Below, piece after piece: positions 55,586 to 64,000 of a stretch of 64,000 bases of DNA. This DNA is from Sphingobacteriales bacterium (GTDB lineage: Bacteria; Bacteroidota; Bacteroidia; Chitinophagales; UBA2359), in contig JADJJT010000001.1 in assembly GCA_016706405.1 (NCBI GenBank), positions 1,057,501 to 1,121,500 of the forward strand, read 5' to 3'. How positions within the stretch are numbered: position 1 is the first letter of the stretch; each line of letters begins with the position of its first letter. The notes beneath the pieces were generated by a model. The model made no database searches. It worked only from the letters and a program-made list of their open reading frames with translations, and was not told where the DNA came from. The position numbers and the translations under genes were made by a program.

Positions 55586-57589
55586 TTAGCGGCGGCCTGC
55601 ATTTTTAGGACCTGCGGGCATTGCCATATCACTTTCGCCACCATAAACACAACGTATTTCAACGCGGCGGTTAAGGGCGTGTTCGGCATCTAAACCTTTG
55701 CGGGCACTTGTAGCCGACAAACCACCGATAACTGGCATAGTAGCAGCTTGATATTTTAACGTTAATTTGTGGCGTGGTACACCGTATTTAGTTGTTAAAA
55801 TATTTATCACTTCTTGTGCGCGGTTATACGATAATTTATTGCCATAATTGTTGCTGCCTTCGCGAACATCAGTATTACCTACAACAGCCCAGCGGTCGTT
55901 ACTACACTCTGAAGAGTTAATCATACCGGCTATCATAGCTAATTGCGCTTCGAATTCAGGTTTAACGCCATATCGGTTCGAGTCGAATAGGACGTTTGGC
56001 ATTACGCGGTCGCAGCAAGTTTTAGGAGCTGGTGGCGGAGTACAAGCTTTAACACAATCGCAAATATTGCCTTCTAAATCTTTACAAGTCATACCAGGGG
56101 CTACGCCATATTTATCAACTTTGTCAATCATATTGTAGCGGGTATGTGGTTCTTTGTCGTCGCAGTCTAATACGCCATCACGGTCGCTGTCAAGCATCCG
56201 GCCTTTGGTATCAACTGGGCAGCCCTCGCGTGAGTCGGGTTCTACATCAAATAAGTTTGGAACACCGTCATTATCATCATCCGACAAATCCGGAGGAGGT
56301 GGTAAATCTTCGCAGCAAGGGGCTTCGTTCAACTCTTGGTAACTATAATCCAAGGGGTTCATCCACCACAAAGGTTCAACTGAGTTTTTGCTGCCAATAT
56401 TAAAGTTGGCATTAACACCTGTATAAACATAGGTATCATAATCGCGGGTTAAAGCGCCCCATTCTTCCCAACGTTGACCGTCAAGAAGGTCATCATTAGT
56501 ATAGCTAACACGTGTTTCAAGACCAAGGTTTACGCGGCGGCCCAAACGGAAGGCTATACCAGTACCAACATGGGCTGTGGGTTTAAATGAATATTTTTTA
56601 AATGGGGTAAAATCATCCCAATGGCGTTCGGCTTGCGATTCGAATTTGCCATCTAAAGTTTCGTCAATTGCCGACATCATTTCTTTGCGTACCGAAAAGT
56701 CAAAGTCTTCATTTGCACGAGCTTCGTTAACCAAATCGGTGTATTGGGCTACCAAGGGGTCAAAATTATATTCATTGCCATCTTCGCCCAACATATCTTG
56801 GAAAGTGCGGTAAGCAGTACCACCAATACCAACTAAACCATATAACGAGATGCAAGTTTGACGTTTATGGAAGCGAATATTATGGATGTTTACAATACCC
56901 GACAAGCCTAACTCGCGGATTTTGGTTTTATAGTTATAAAATATCGTTTTGCCATATTTTTGACCGTTTGGCAATGCCATGGTATAGTCTGGAACTTTTG
57001 TGCCATCGTCTTCAAAGCGGGTATATACCGAGCCAGTATTATCTTCGCTACCAACTAAAGAGCGGTTAGGAATAAAATAGGGATCGGTGTTAATAGAACT
57101 TTCTGCCCATCCGCGGGTGGGTTGCCAGTTACGGCCCCAAGTAGTACCCATCATGTAGCTGGCACGCAACGAGAAAATATAACCAAAAGCTTTGCGCACA
57201 TGCAGTCCAAAGCCAAGTTTAGGGCTAAAATTACCCGAGGCGCTCATTTTCCCCAATCCGGTCTTAATATCGCCACTAACTAATAGTGGGCCAACCGACA
57301 GACCAACTTCCCACATATTGCGAGGGCGGGCAGGGTAGTTGTATTTCCTGTCCATAAATTTGTCTTGTTGGTCGTGGCGTTTTTGAGGAACAAAATCGCG
57401 ATATTCTTCAGTGCGAACTTCCGGGTAGGGATACTCGCATTTTTTACCTTCGCCTGTAGCGCTGGTATCACTTGATTCCTCGCTTTTAGCTGCATCAGGC
57501 TGTGCATCATCTTGCGCCATGAGCGGCATTACTCCTGCAAATAATAGGAGTAGGGCAAAAAGCAGGTAATTTTTACTTAACATAGTCAT
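55586..57589 (-). CDS. OmpA family outer membrane protein with thrombospondin type 3-like repeats
   Basis: A 667-residue outer-membrane protein. Signal peptide ends LMAQD. A long beta-rich region (about 60-390) looks like a membrane beta-barrel, with repeated aromatic/Gly strands. Calcium-binding thrombospondin-3-like acidic repeats follow (about 430-475: SDDDNDGVPNLFDVEPDS and LDSDRDGVLDCDDKEPHT). A Cys-rich stretch (CKDLEGNICDCVKACTPPP) leads to the OmpA domain (about 550-650) with GNTDVREGSNNYGNKLSYNRA. The start is ATG at 57589; an equally good ATG lies two codons later. It is of the OprF/OmpA-type porin-like family and links the outer membrane to peptidoglycan. Confidence 0.9.
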   Translation of the reverse strand: MTMLSKNYLLFALLLLFAGVMPLMAQDDAQPDAAKSEESSDTSATGEGKKCEYPYPEVRTEEYRDFVPQKRHDQQDKFMDRKYNYPARPRNMWEVGLSVGPLLVSGDIKTGLGKMSASGNFSPKLGFGLHVRKAFGYIFSLRASYMMGTTWGRNWQPTRGWAESSINTDPYFIPNRSLVGSEDNTGSVYTRFEDDGTKVPDYTMALPNGQKYGKTIFYNYKTKIRELGLSGIVNIHNIRFHKRQTCISLYGLVGIGGTAYRTFQDMLGEDGNEYNFDPLVAQYTDLVNEARANEDFDFSVRKEMMSAIDETLDGKFESQAERHWDDFTPFKKYSFKPTAHVGTGIAFRLGRRVNLGLETRVSYTNDDLLDGQRWEEWGALTRDYDTYVYTGVNANFNIGSKNSVEPLWWMNPLDYSYQELNEAPCCEDLPPPPDLSDDDNDGVPNLFDVEPDSREGCPVDTKGRMLDSDRDGVLDCDDKEPHTRYNMIDKVDKYGVAPGMTCKDLEGNICDCVKACTPPPAPKTCCDRVMPNVLFDSNRYGVKPEFEAQLAMIAGMINSSECSNDRWAVVGNTDVREGSNNYGNKLSYNRAQEVINILTTKYGVPRHKLTLKYQAATMPVIGGLSATSARKGLDAEHALNRRVEIRCVYGGESDMAMPAGPKNAGRR

Positions 57590-58036
57590 CTTTTTTATGT
57601 TTATAATAATTTTATGCTTTGGATACGAATAGGTCTAAAGTAATATAATAAAGTTATTAGCTTATTTAATTTTAGTAGTTTATATGGAATTAACGCCTAA
57701 ATATACCACTATTATTATTATGGTTATTGTATTTGGTTAATTTTTTTATTTTATTATTAGCCAAGTAGATTTTACCTTAGTCTATCAAGGAGCAAAAATA
57801 GGTTTTAAGTTGCCAATAATCAAACAAATTGTGGTTTTTTTTTTGTTTAAATCAAATAAAGTTGTGCAAAAGTCAAAAATAGCGATTTAAAACACAAAAA
57901 TCGGTTTTTAAATTCATATTTCAAACAATAAATTGTTTATTTGCGGGTATTAATGTAATTTTGCAACATTATTGCAAAAAGCATTTTTAAGTTTCACTAA
58001 CTAATATATTTGCACACCCAAACACATTTTTTTTAC
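57590..58036. other. Intergenic region between divergent genes
   Basis: 447 very AT-rich bases. No gene was seen. The OmpA and MerC-like genes diverge, so both promoters lie here, but individual boxes are not distinguishable from background. Confidence 0.4.
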
Positions 58037-58399
58037 ATGTTTAAATATCACCGACTACAGTGGCTTAGTTCCTGGCTTTCGCTTGCCTGCGCTGTACATT
58101 GTTTGGCTATGCCCGTTTTAATTCTAATAGCTTCGACTTGGGGCATTGCCAATTTTTCTCACTCTTATTTTGACTATATTATTATACCATTAGTCACGCT
58201 TTTAGGGCTCTACAGTTTACAAAAAGATGTAAAATTACATAAAAACAAATGGCCATTGATATTATTCATTCTTGGACTTTCCGGAATAACGATTGGTTTA
58301 GCGATGCACCAACATCTTATTACCGGAATAGCTGGGGCATTATTGGCTATAGCTCAATTTTATAATTTTAAATTACACAAACAGATTTGTAAACATTAA
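58037..58399 (+). CDS. MerC domain protein
   Basis: About 120 residues from the ATG at 58037, which was preferred to a TTG at 58010 because it starts at the conserved helix. Four transmembrane helices are visible, with the diagnostic LACAVHCLAMPVLILIA segment containing two Cys near the first helix. MerC carries mercuric ions in mercury-resistance operons, but in Bacteroidota MerC-domain proteins are common without mercury genes and may handle other metals. No mer operon is nearby, so mercury resistance should not be assumed. Confidence 0.8.
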   Translation: MFKYHRLQWLSSWLSLACAVHCLAMPVLILIASTWGIANFSHSYFDYIIIPLVTLLGLYSLQKDVKLHKNKWPLILFILGLSGITIGLAMHQHLITGIAGALLAIAQFYNFKLHKQICKH

Positions 58400-58431
58400 T
58401 TAAGTCTTATTGAGCATTGCTTTTACGAGTG

Positions 58432-58608
58432 ATGTTTTTATTGCGCATTTGGTTGCAAATTTTTACTATACATTATCTTTTGTTTATCTGTTTTTGCTTA
58501 TTCATTTTTACAGTTTTACTTATTGCAAAAACCATACCGCAAAAATGTATTATTTTAATTACTGAACAATATTGGCCTGTTTTTTCACTCCTTAACCTGA
58601 CCAAATAA
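58432..58608 (+). CDS. Possible small hydrophobic protein
   Basis: A short frame of about 58 residues starting MFLLRIWLQIFTIHYLLFIC, with one long transmembrane helix and the tail QYWPVFSLLNLTK. It is 32 bases after the MerC-like gene and 2 bases before a terminator stem. It may be the second gene of the transcript or chance coding in AT-rich DNA. I recognise no family. Confidence 0.3.
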   Translation: MFLLRIWLQIFTIHYLLFICFCLFIFTVLLIAKTIPQKCIILITEQYWPVFSLLNLTK

Positions 58609-58609
58609 A

Positions 58610-58643
58610 AAAATGCCGGCAACTATTGGTTTGCCGGCATTTT
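58610..58643. terminator. Bidirectional terminator
   Basis: AAAATGCCGGCAA (58610-58622) pairs with TTGCCGGCATTTT (58631-58643) in a perfect 13-pair stem with T and A runs. It closes the MerC-like transcript rightward and the T9SS client gene leftward. Confidence 0.85.
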
Positions 58644-58689
58644 TTATGTTTTACACCATATAATATATGATGTGCCAATAAATAAGGTC

Positions 58690-60147
58690 TTATTGTTTAG
58701 TAAACTTGCTAATTGTGGTTTCGTTGCCATTGGTAATAACCACTACATACATACCAAAGGGCAAATGGGCAATATTAAATGTGTGCTTAACGTAACCCAA
58801 ATCGCTTGCTCTATGTGTAGCCATTGGTTTGCCAACTACATCAAAAATAGTAATTTGTACTTCTGTTTGGCTTGGGTTGTTAAATGCGATATTAATGATA
58901 TCGTTAGCTGGAACCGGGAATAGCTCAACAAGGCCAAAATTGCCATTCTGACGGGTTAAAACGATTACTTTAGCCATTGCGTTAATATTGCCTTCGGTAT
59001 CAACACTGCGCAAGCGGTAATACGATATGCCAATTGGCGCATTTTCATCGAAATACTGATATTGTTTTTCAATATTAGAGTTACCCGAGCCGGCAATACT
59101 TGCAATTGGTGTATAGTTTATGCCATCTGTCGAACGTTCTAAAATAAAGGTTTCGTTGTTTAACTCGGTAGCAGTACTCCAATAAATATCGTTGCCAGTG
59201 GTTTTAACCATGCCATAAAAGTCGAGTAAATTAACTGCTAAAACCGATGGTTTGTTTACGTATGCCAAGTCGGTATTTTGGTTTGCAAGATCAAATACAC
59301 CATCTGTAACAGTAAGTGGGCCTGCTGCGCCAAGTAAAGCCGATTCGTCGTAAATAACCAAGTCGTTGTCTTCAAAATCGTTGGCACCATTAGCTGGCGA
59401 TACAAAGTACTGGTTATTGTCGGGCAAGGTTTCGGGGTCAACGCCTACCCAGTATTGACCATCAGCCAAACCATCAAAAGCATAAAATCCATTAGCGCTA
59501 GTTGTGGTGGTACCAACAATAGCTGAAGTTTTGCCGTCTAAGGCGGGGTCAGAATCATAAAGAACAACGGTTACATCGGCAGGGCGGGGTTCGCCGGCAT
59601 CAAATTTGCCATTGCCGTTAGTATCGAGCCATACAACACCCGAAATTTGGTGCGTGGGGCAAGCACATTCATCGCCGTTTACAGTGGCCAATGGGGTGGC
59701 AGTTAGTACAAACATTGGGCTTGCCGACTCCCAGGTACCTGGTGTTGTTTCAGTGCCAAGTGCCTTTAGCCCACTTAAATCGGCATCAATGGCAGCATAG
59801 GCTTCAACGGTAGCTGCATCGGCTAAAGCGTACACTAAGGAGTACATAACGTAATCGCCGGTGGTTACGTTTTCAAAGCCGCCCGATGTTGATACCTGGT
59901 CAACCAAGCCATCATCCGGATCTCCGTTTACATCGGCAGCATTTTCATCAACCAATAAATATAATTGGTTTTCGACTGTACCAAACGAGCAAGGTGCCGA
60001 GTCGGCTATCAACATACCTGTTCCCTCGCAGTTACAATCTGTGAGTTGTTGTGTGCCACATGGAAATTGTGCCATAACAACTGGGCTGTTATATAGTGCA
60101 AAAGTAATAGCACTAAAAAATAACAGTACGTGTAATTGTACTTTCAT
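58690..60147 (-). CDS. T9SS-secreted protein with SdrD-B-like domain
   Basis: A 485-residue exported protein. Signal peptide ends VMAQF. The Cys-rich N-terminal part (QQLTDCNCEGTGMLIADSAP) precedes an SdrD B-like domain (about 170-270, SGVVWLDTNGNGKFDAGE and VVLYDSDP). A FN3-like region is followed by a C-terminal T9SS type A sorting domain (about 410-485: LVELFPVPANDIINIAFNNP, GMYVVVITNGNETTISKFTK). So it is exported across the outer membrane by T9SS and attached or released. Its function is not known. It is consistent with the PorE-like gene being part of a working T9SS in this organism. Confidence 0.88.
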   Translation of the reverse strand: MKVQLHVLLFFSAITFALYNSPVVMAQFPCGTQQLTDCNCEGTGMLIADSAPCSFGTVENQLYLLVDENAADVNGDPDDGLVDQVSTSGGFENVTTGDYVMYSLVYALADAATVEAYAAIDADLSGLKALGTETTPGTWESASPMFVLTATPLATVNGDECACPTHQISGVVWLDTNGNGKFDAGEPRPADVTVVLYDSDPALDGKTSAIVGTTTTSANGFYAFDGLADGQYWVGVDPETLPDNNQYFVSPANGANDFEDNDLVIYDESALLGAAGPLTVTDGVFDLANQNTDLAYVNKPSVLAVNLLDFYGMVKTTGNDIYWSTATELNNETFILERSTDGINYTPIASIAGSGNSNIEKQYQYFDENAPIGISYYRLRSVDTEGNINAMAKVIVLTRQNGNFGLVELFPVPANDIINIAFNNPSQTEVQITIFDVVGKPMATHRASDLGYVKHTFNIAHLPFGMYVVVITNGNETTISKFTKQ

Positions 60148-60201
60148 ACTTACTTAATTTAATTCAATAAAGTGTTTGGAGATGTTTTTATTACTAAAAC
60201 G

Positions 60202-60209
60202 CAAATGTA
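60202..60209 (-). promoter_or_regulatory. Candidate -7 promoter box, TACATTTG (minus strand)
   Basis: Exact TAnnTTTG on the minus strand, 55 bases before the T9SS client start. Confidence 0.35.
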
Positions 60210-60627
60210 GGGGAAAAAAACTTACAAACCTAAAATTTTAGTTCAAAAAGAAGTAAACACTCAGAAAAAACTCAAAAATGCCTATGATGCCAAACCTCAT
60301 TTAACATTATATAACACACCATCATTATCACGCCATTAGTTTTAAAACATATAAACATAAAATAATGGATATAATCTCCATACGAAGTTATATTGGTTTA
60401 AAAGGTCATTAATTGCGTTGAAAAGTTTAATATATTTTTGCTCAAAAAACCTTAAATAAATGGTCAAACTAAATTTCTGTTGCCCCAAAAAATCAAAAAT
60501 TATTCAGGCAAACCGAGTTCCTCTTAATACTTTTAAATCAGCTAAAAAAGCTCAAACGATTTGCAGTATTTTGTAGGTCTTACCTCCTTCACAGCCCGTT
60601 TATATCCGGATTTTGGCCTTAAACTAC

Positions 60628-60635
60628 TATCTTTG
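60628..60635 (+). promoter_or_regulatory. Candidate -7 promoter box, TATCTTTG
   Basis: Exact TAnnTTTG match 29 bases before the ATG at 60664. It rules out an in-frame TTG start at 60613. Confidence 0.45.
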
Positions 60636-60663
60636 GCCGCAAAAACATTGCACAATCAAGACC

Positions 60664-61794
60664 ATGAAGTTTTCTAACTATTTTTTTGTTCAAATTTTGC
60701 CTCCTTATTATTATAATGATTATTGCAATTTTAAACCGTTTGGTGATTGCAGACGGTGGAATTTTACATCCGGTATAAACATTATTTATTGTGGTATGAT
60801 TTTTATACTAAGCGTTCTGATATTATCCGGATCCGGATGCAGTGGTGGTGGTTTAAAAGGCGGAGTCGAAATTACCCAACTCGAAAAACGCGGCGATTCT
60901 ATATACTACGATTATAAACCCTATTCCGGAAAAGCCATAAAAAAACAAAATAACAAAATTGTATTGGAGGAATCGTATCAAAATGGCAAACGACATGGTT
61001 TGGCAAAAGGTTTTTACTTAAGCGGGCTTCCGTATTTTGAAGAAACCTACAACAACGGCAACCGCGAAGGAACTAAAACTATGTGGGCCGAAAATACCGA
61101 ACGCACTAAAATATTAGAAGAAACCTATGCCAACGGTTTACTTACCGGACTTAGCAAAGAATGGTTTATTAATGGCAAAAAGAAATCGGAAATACCCTAC
61201 GAAAACGGCCTAAAAAATGGCAAAGCCCTTGAATGGTACAAAACTGGCAAACAAAGCATCGAAGCTACTTACAAAAACGATACTTTAATTGGCAAACGCA
61301 AAATTTGGTACGAAACACAATGGCGCGAAGAAGACAAACCTAAACTACTTGAAAATTACGAAAATGGAAAACTGCAAGGCAAAGTAACTGAATACTACCA
61401 ATCGGGCACGGTAAAACGCGAAACAACCTACCAGAACGGCCAAATTGTAGGCGAGCAAATAACTTTCTATGAAAAATCGGGCAAAATAAGGGCAAGTGTA
61501 CCCTACCAAAACAACCAAAAACACGGCCTCGCTACCCAATTTTACGAAGATGGCACTAAAAAAGCCGAAAATAATTTTATTGCCAACCGCCGAGAAGGAA
61601 GCAGCAAACGCTGGTACAAAAATGGCCAACTCGAATGGGAAGGCAATTTTACCAACGACACCGAAAACGGTGTATTTAAAGCGTACAAACCTAATGGTGT
61701 TTTGCGTACTACCGTAACCTACAAAAACGGCCAACAAATTGGCGGCGACCAAACCAGCGAAAAAATTGACACCAAAACTGATGAAACAGAATAA
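60664..61794 (+). CDS. MORN-repeat (YwqK-like) lipoprotein
   Basis: About 376 residues from the ATG at 60664; the alternative ATG at 60796 gives a shorter protein whose first residues form a lipoprotein signal peptide (MIFILSVLILSGSGC). The lipobox is encoded by ATCCGGATCCGGAT. The body is about a dozen MORN-type repeats of 20-25 residues with the pattern ENGxxxGxxxxWYxNGxxxxE (for example YENGKLQGKVTEYYQSGTVK). Database entries name this family YwqK antitoxins, but the repeats only indicate a beta-meander surface or adaptor fold. It probably sits at the outer membrane. Function is unknown. Confidence 0.8.
   Translation: MKFSNYFFVQILPPYYYNDYCNFKPFGDCRRWNFTSGINIIYCGMIFILSVLILSGSGCSGGGLKGGVEITQLEKRGDSIYYDYKPYSGKAIKKQNNKIVLEESYQNGKRHGLAKGFYLSGLPYFEETYNNGNREGTKTMWAENTERTKILEETYANGLLTGLSKEWFINGKKKSEIPYENGLKNGKALEWYKTGKQSIEATYKNDTLIGKRKIWYETQWREEDKPKLLENYENGKLQGKVTEYYQSGTVKRETTYQNGQIVGEQITFYEKSGKIRASVPYQNNQKHGLATQFYEDGTKKAENNFIANRREGSSKRWYKNGQLEWEGNFTNDTENGVFKAYKPNGVLRTTVTYKNGQQIGGDQTSEKIDTKTDETE
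60825..60838 (+). repeat. Tandem TCCGGA pair inside a lipobox codon string
   Basis: ATCCGGATCCGGAT encodes Ser-Gly-Ser-Gly just before the lipobox Cys of the MORN-repeat lipoprotein. It is the tightest pair of the window-wide palindrome. Confidence 0.9.
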
Positions 61795-61853
61795 TACGTC
61801 ATAGATGCCCACTCAATTAACTTAAACACTAATATTAATATTTTAATAATACA

Positions 61854-62576
61854 ATGTCGTTGCGCCTTAATAAACACAAACTCAAACAATGGCAGTTGCA
61901 CCTTATTATTAATAATATTATTAAAAAAATAGTCAAAAAATGGGTGGTTTGGCCAATTTTGTTTTTAGCTCTTGCCCTGCCGCATTTAGGTAAATTTATT
62001 TTTGTTGACGAACCACACTTTTTATACAAGGCAGTACCTCAACTGTACGAGGCATTGCGCAACTGCGAGTGGGACCGCACTTTTGTAAGCGACAAACCTG
62101 CTTTTATTACAGCACTGTTATCGGGAGTTGTAACCCTGTTCACCAATTTTAACCAATACGACTACACCAACGCACATCACTACCTCTTTTGGTGGCGATT
62201 ACCCATTGTATTATTTTGTGCTACGTGTATAGCTATAGCCTACCAACTTTGCAAACCTTTGTTAGGGCAAAAAAAAGCGGCATTATGGCTGTTTGCAATA
62301 GTAGTTTGCCCCTTGTTAATTGGCGTTTCGCAAATGGTAAATGCCGATGCTACCGCTTGGAGTGCAGCCCTGGTTACCTGGCTGGCTTTTCATAGGTTTT
62401 GGCAAACAGGATATTATAAATTCGCCTTCTTATCCGGATGTTTTATGGGATTGGCAATGTTATCTAAATACAATACGCTAATTTTTTACCCATTTTTTTT
62501 ACTATCCGGATACCTTTTTTATCTTCATACCGATAAAAACAACGAAAAAGCCCCCATGTTGCCCCCTAGTATTTAG
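61854..62576 (+). CDS. GT39-like glycosyltransferase, N-terminal fragment (frameshift)
   Basis: A 240-residue fragment of a polytopic glycosyltransferase of the ArnT/PMT type (GT-C fold). The first luminal loop carries the DE motif in KFIFVDEPHFLYK (about 52-64). Five or six transmembrane helices follow, with LSGCFMGLAMLSKYNTLIFYP typical of the family. The frame ends at 62576 as NNEKAPMLPPSI then stop, but reading on in the +1 frame continues the protein without a break for more than 470 codons. The likely indel is in the C5 run at 62562-62566 (or 62551-62555). So this is half of a larger protein, disrupted by mutation or sequencing error. Confidence 0.8.
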   Translation: MSLRLNKHKLKQWQLHLIINNIIKKIVKKWVVWPILFLALALPHLGKFIFVDEPHFLYKAVPQLYEALRNCEWDRTFVSDKPAFITALLSGVVTLFTNFNQYDYTNAHHYLFWWRLPIVLFCATCIAIAYQLCKPLLGQKKAALWLFAIVVCPLLIGVSQMVNADATAWSAALVTWLAFHRFWQTGYYKFAFLSGCFMGLAMLSKYNTLIFYPFFLLSGYLFYLHTDKNNEKAPMLPPSI

Positions 62577-64000
62577 GCAACGCTTATATGGCCTGGCTTT
62601 ACTTTTGCTCATCTCAATTATAACTTATTGGATTGTTTTTCCGGCGGCATGGACAAACCTCAACGAACTGTGGCGCGGCACCATAGGCTCAAAGGCATTG
62701 CGCCCGGTAAGGCTGCCTGTAATGGGATTTACAGTGTTTTTAGTAATTGATTTTTGGCTCTTGCGAGGGCATATTTCGGAGTGGTTGCGCAACAAATTGG
62801 CATTAAACAACTGGTTTTTAAGGGTTTTATCCGGATTTTTTGCCTTCGGGCTACTATTTTTACTCCTAAATCAATTTTTAGGTTTTTTGTTGTTTAATTA
62901 CGAAGTCGAAAAATACGGTGCTAAAATTAGTACTTATTTTAGTACCAGTTTTGGTTCATCGCTGTTAATATCTGGGTACAACGCCTTGTATATGTTAGGG
63001 TTTGCCATTGTGGCAGGTTTTGGAGCTTACTGTATTTATGGCTTACTTAACCGACAACAAGCCTCGCATTTACAACTATCGGCCATATTGTTTATATTGG
63101 CATACTTAGGTGGTTTAGCCTTATTAGGTATTTGGGGTGCAACTCGTTACCAGGCCATTTTAATGCCCATGTATTTACTCATTGGCATTGAAGGCTTATG
63201 CTTGTTGCCACGCCCTAATTGGGTTTTGCCTCTTGCCCTTGCTATTACAACCCTCGAAACATTTTGGGTGGCACCCTTTGGGCTGCATTTTACTAATATC
63301 ATTAATTTTACCAACCGAAGCGTAACTATGGTACAAGGGCACGGTGGCTACGAAGTAGCACAATTTTTAAACGCCCAACCCAACGCCTCTCAACTGCGCA
63401 TTTGGACAGACCGCGGTGGGTTTAAGCCTTTTTTTGCCGGTATATTTTTTGATGCCGACAAACGCCCCGAAGCCGCTCATGCACATTATTTAGTACTTAC
63501 AGACGGGGGCTATAAAATGTACATCGAACAAACGCAACTACCCTATTTAAAACCCGCCGACCAAGCCGCATTTATAGCTAAATATGCCTGGTTAAAACCT
63601 TACTACCAACAACTCCCCGAATGGGAATTGCACTTAGGCCACAACCCACGCAGTTACGTTCGTATTGTACGAACCGCCGAGCCATTGCCCGGCGCCAAAC
63701 CCAACCTTAACCTTTATAACGATTTTTTTTGCGACACTTTACAAACCGTTCCGGCTAATGCACCCTTTAGCATATCGGTATGGATATTGCCCGGCGACAA
63801 TGCCATTTTACAGGGCGGCAACAGCAGTAAATACGGCCTTTATTTAACACCTTTTGAATCCAACTCAAATGGCGCAAAATTCAAAATAGGTTATCATAGC
63901 CTCAATCAAACTATTTTTGACAACACTACCGAAAAAACCTACCTGCCCGTTGAAACGCCATTTTTATCCAACAATAAATGGCAACATATTATTATAAGTC
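62567..64000 (+). CDS. GT39-like glycosyltransferase, C-terminal part with LamG-like domain (partial)
   Basis: The +1 continuation of the preceding fragment, about 477 codons to the window's edge with no stop. It starts VFRQRLYGLALLLLISIITY and has six to seven further transmembrane helices up to about residue 235. A soluble region follows (AQFLNAQPNASQLRIWTDRG, then KYAWLKPYYQQLPEWELH). The last 80 codons look like the start of a LamG/concanavalin-like lectin domain (NAPFSISVWILPGDNAILQG, LSNNKWQHIIIS). The gene continues beyond 64000. Restoring one C earlier joins both parts into one protein of more than 710 residues. Confidence 0.75.

Larger units (their letters stand above)
60148..60663. 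other. Intergenic region with divergent promoters
   Basis: 516 bases without a supported gene. A TACATTTG box on the minus strand (60202-60209) serves the T9SS client and TATCTTTG at 60628-60635 the MORN-repeat lipoprotein. One TCCGGA lies near 60605. Nothing else is recognisable. Confidence 0.5.

Noticed and set aside
58037..58399. A mercury-resistance operon from the MerC domain
   Set aside because: No merA, merR, merT or merP gene is present; MerC-like proteins are common in Bacteroidota.
60664..61794. A toxin-antitoxin system, from the YwqK antitoxin naming of MORN-repeat proteins
   Set aside because: No toxin partner is adjacent, and the protein is a lipoprotein made of MORN repeats. 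The family name is historical.

Overview
The window looks like chromosomal DNA of a member of the Bacteroidota, probably a free-living Chitinophagia-, Saprospiria- or Sphingobacteriia-like lineage. Evidence: roughly 40 % GC by eye, a DUF4270 lipoprotein, an Oar-like TonB-dependent receptor, a C-terminal type IX secretion (T9SS) sorting domain, a PorE-like OmpA lipoprotein, a GYDIA-type GHMP kinase, many lipoproteins, and repeated TAnnTTTG elements upstream of genes (the Bacteroidota -7 promoter box). No rRNA, phage, integrase, insertion sequence or CRISPR array was seen. One tRNA gene, tRNA-Ala(GGC), is present.

Layout. 0-10 kb: DUF4270 lipoprotein, glmS, M1 aminopeptidase, upp and a large TonB-dependent receptor closed by a clear terminator. 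10-18 kb: a Pro/Glu-rich protein, an alpha/beta hydrolase, a rhomboid protease overlapping an HtrA-like protease, small membrane proteins, a secreted thioredoxin and a vanadium haloperoxidase/PAP2 lipoprotein. 18-22 kb: two convergent PIF1/RecD-like helicases, one broken by a frameshift before motif VI. 22-29.5 kb: a ligand-binding lipoprotein and MFS transporter, a 200-bp heptamer minisatellite, GHMP kinase, a formyltransferase / polysaccharide deacetylase / AhpD-like group, and two overlapping lipoproteins, one with a CX4CH motif. 29.9-41 kb: a large secreted dockerin-like protein, DinB, thioesterase, two ABC ATPases, rpsA, a UbiA-like membrane protein and a DUF1573 lipoprotein. 41-49 kb: a membrane-anchored EEP-family protein, tRNA-Ala, a GmhB-like phosphatase, the PorE-like protein, a VWA-like lipoprotein and an AI-2E-type permease. 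49-64 kb: acyl-CoA ligase, tex, a LOG protein, M23 peptidase, OmpA protein, MerC-like protein, a T9SS client, a MORN-repeat lipoprotein, and a GT39-like glycosyltransferase with a LamG-like tail that is frameshifted and runs off the right edge.

Most genes are ordinary housekeeping or envelope functions. The cell-surface theme is strong: about twenty products carry signal peptides or lipoboxes, and both a candidate T9SS component and a T9SS client are present.

The most unusual feature is sequence-wide. The palindrome TCCGGA, often extended to ATCCGGAT, occurs about 90 times by hand count against about 9 expected from composition. It is denser in intergenic DNA, lies in all coding frames, and is built into a terminator stem and a lipobox. 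This resembles a highly iterated palindrome (HIP1-like) or uptake-signal system. Two independent frameshifts, both at C-runs, and a C9 tract in a third gene raise the alternatives of homopolymer sequencing error or slippage.
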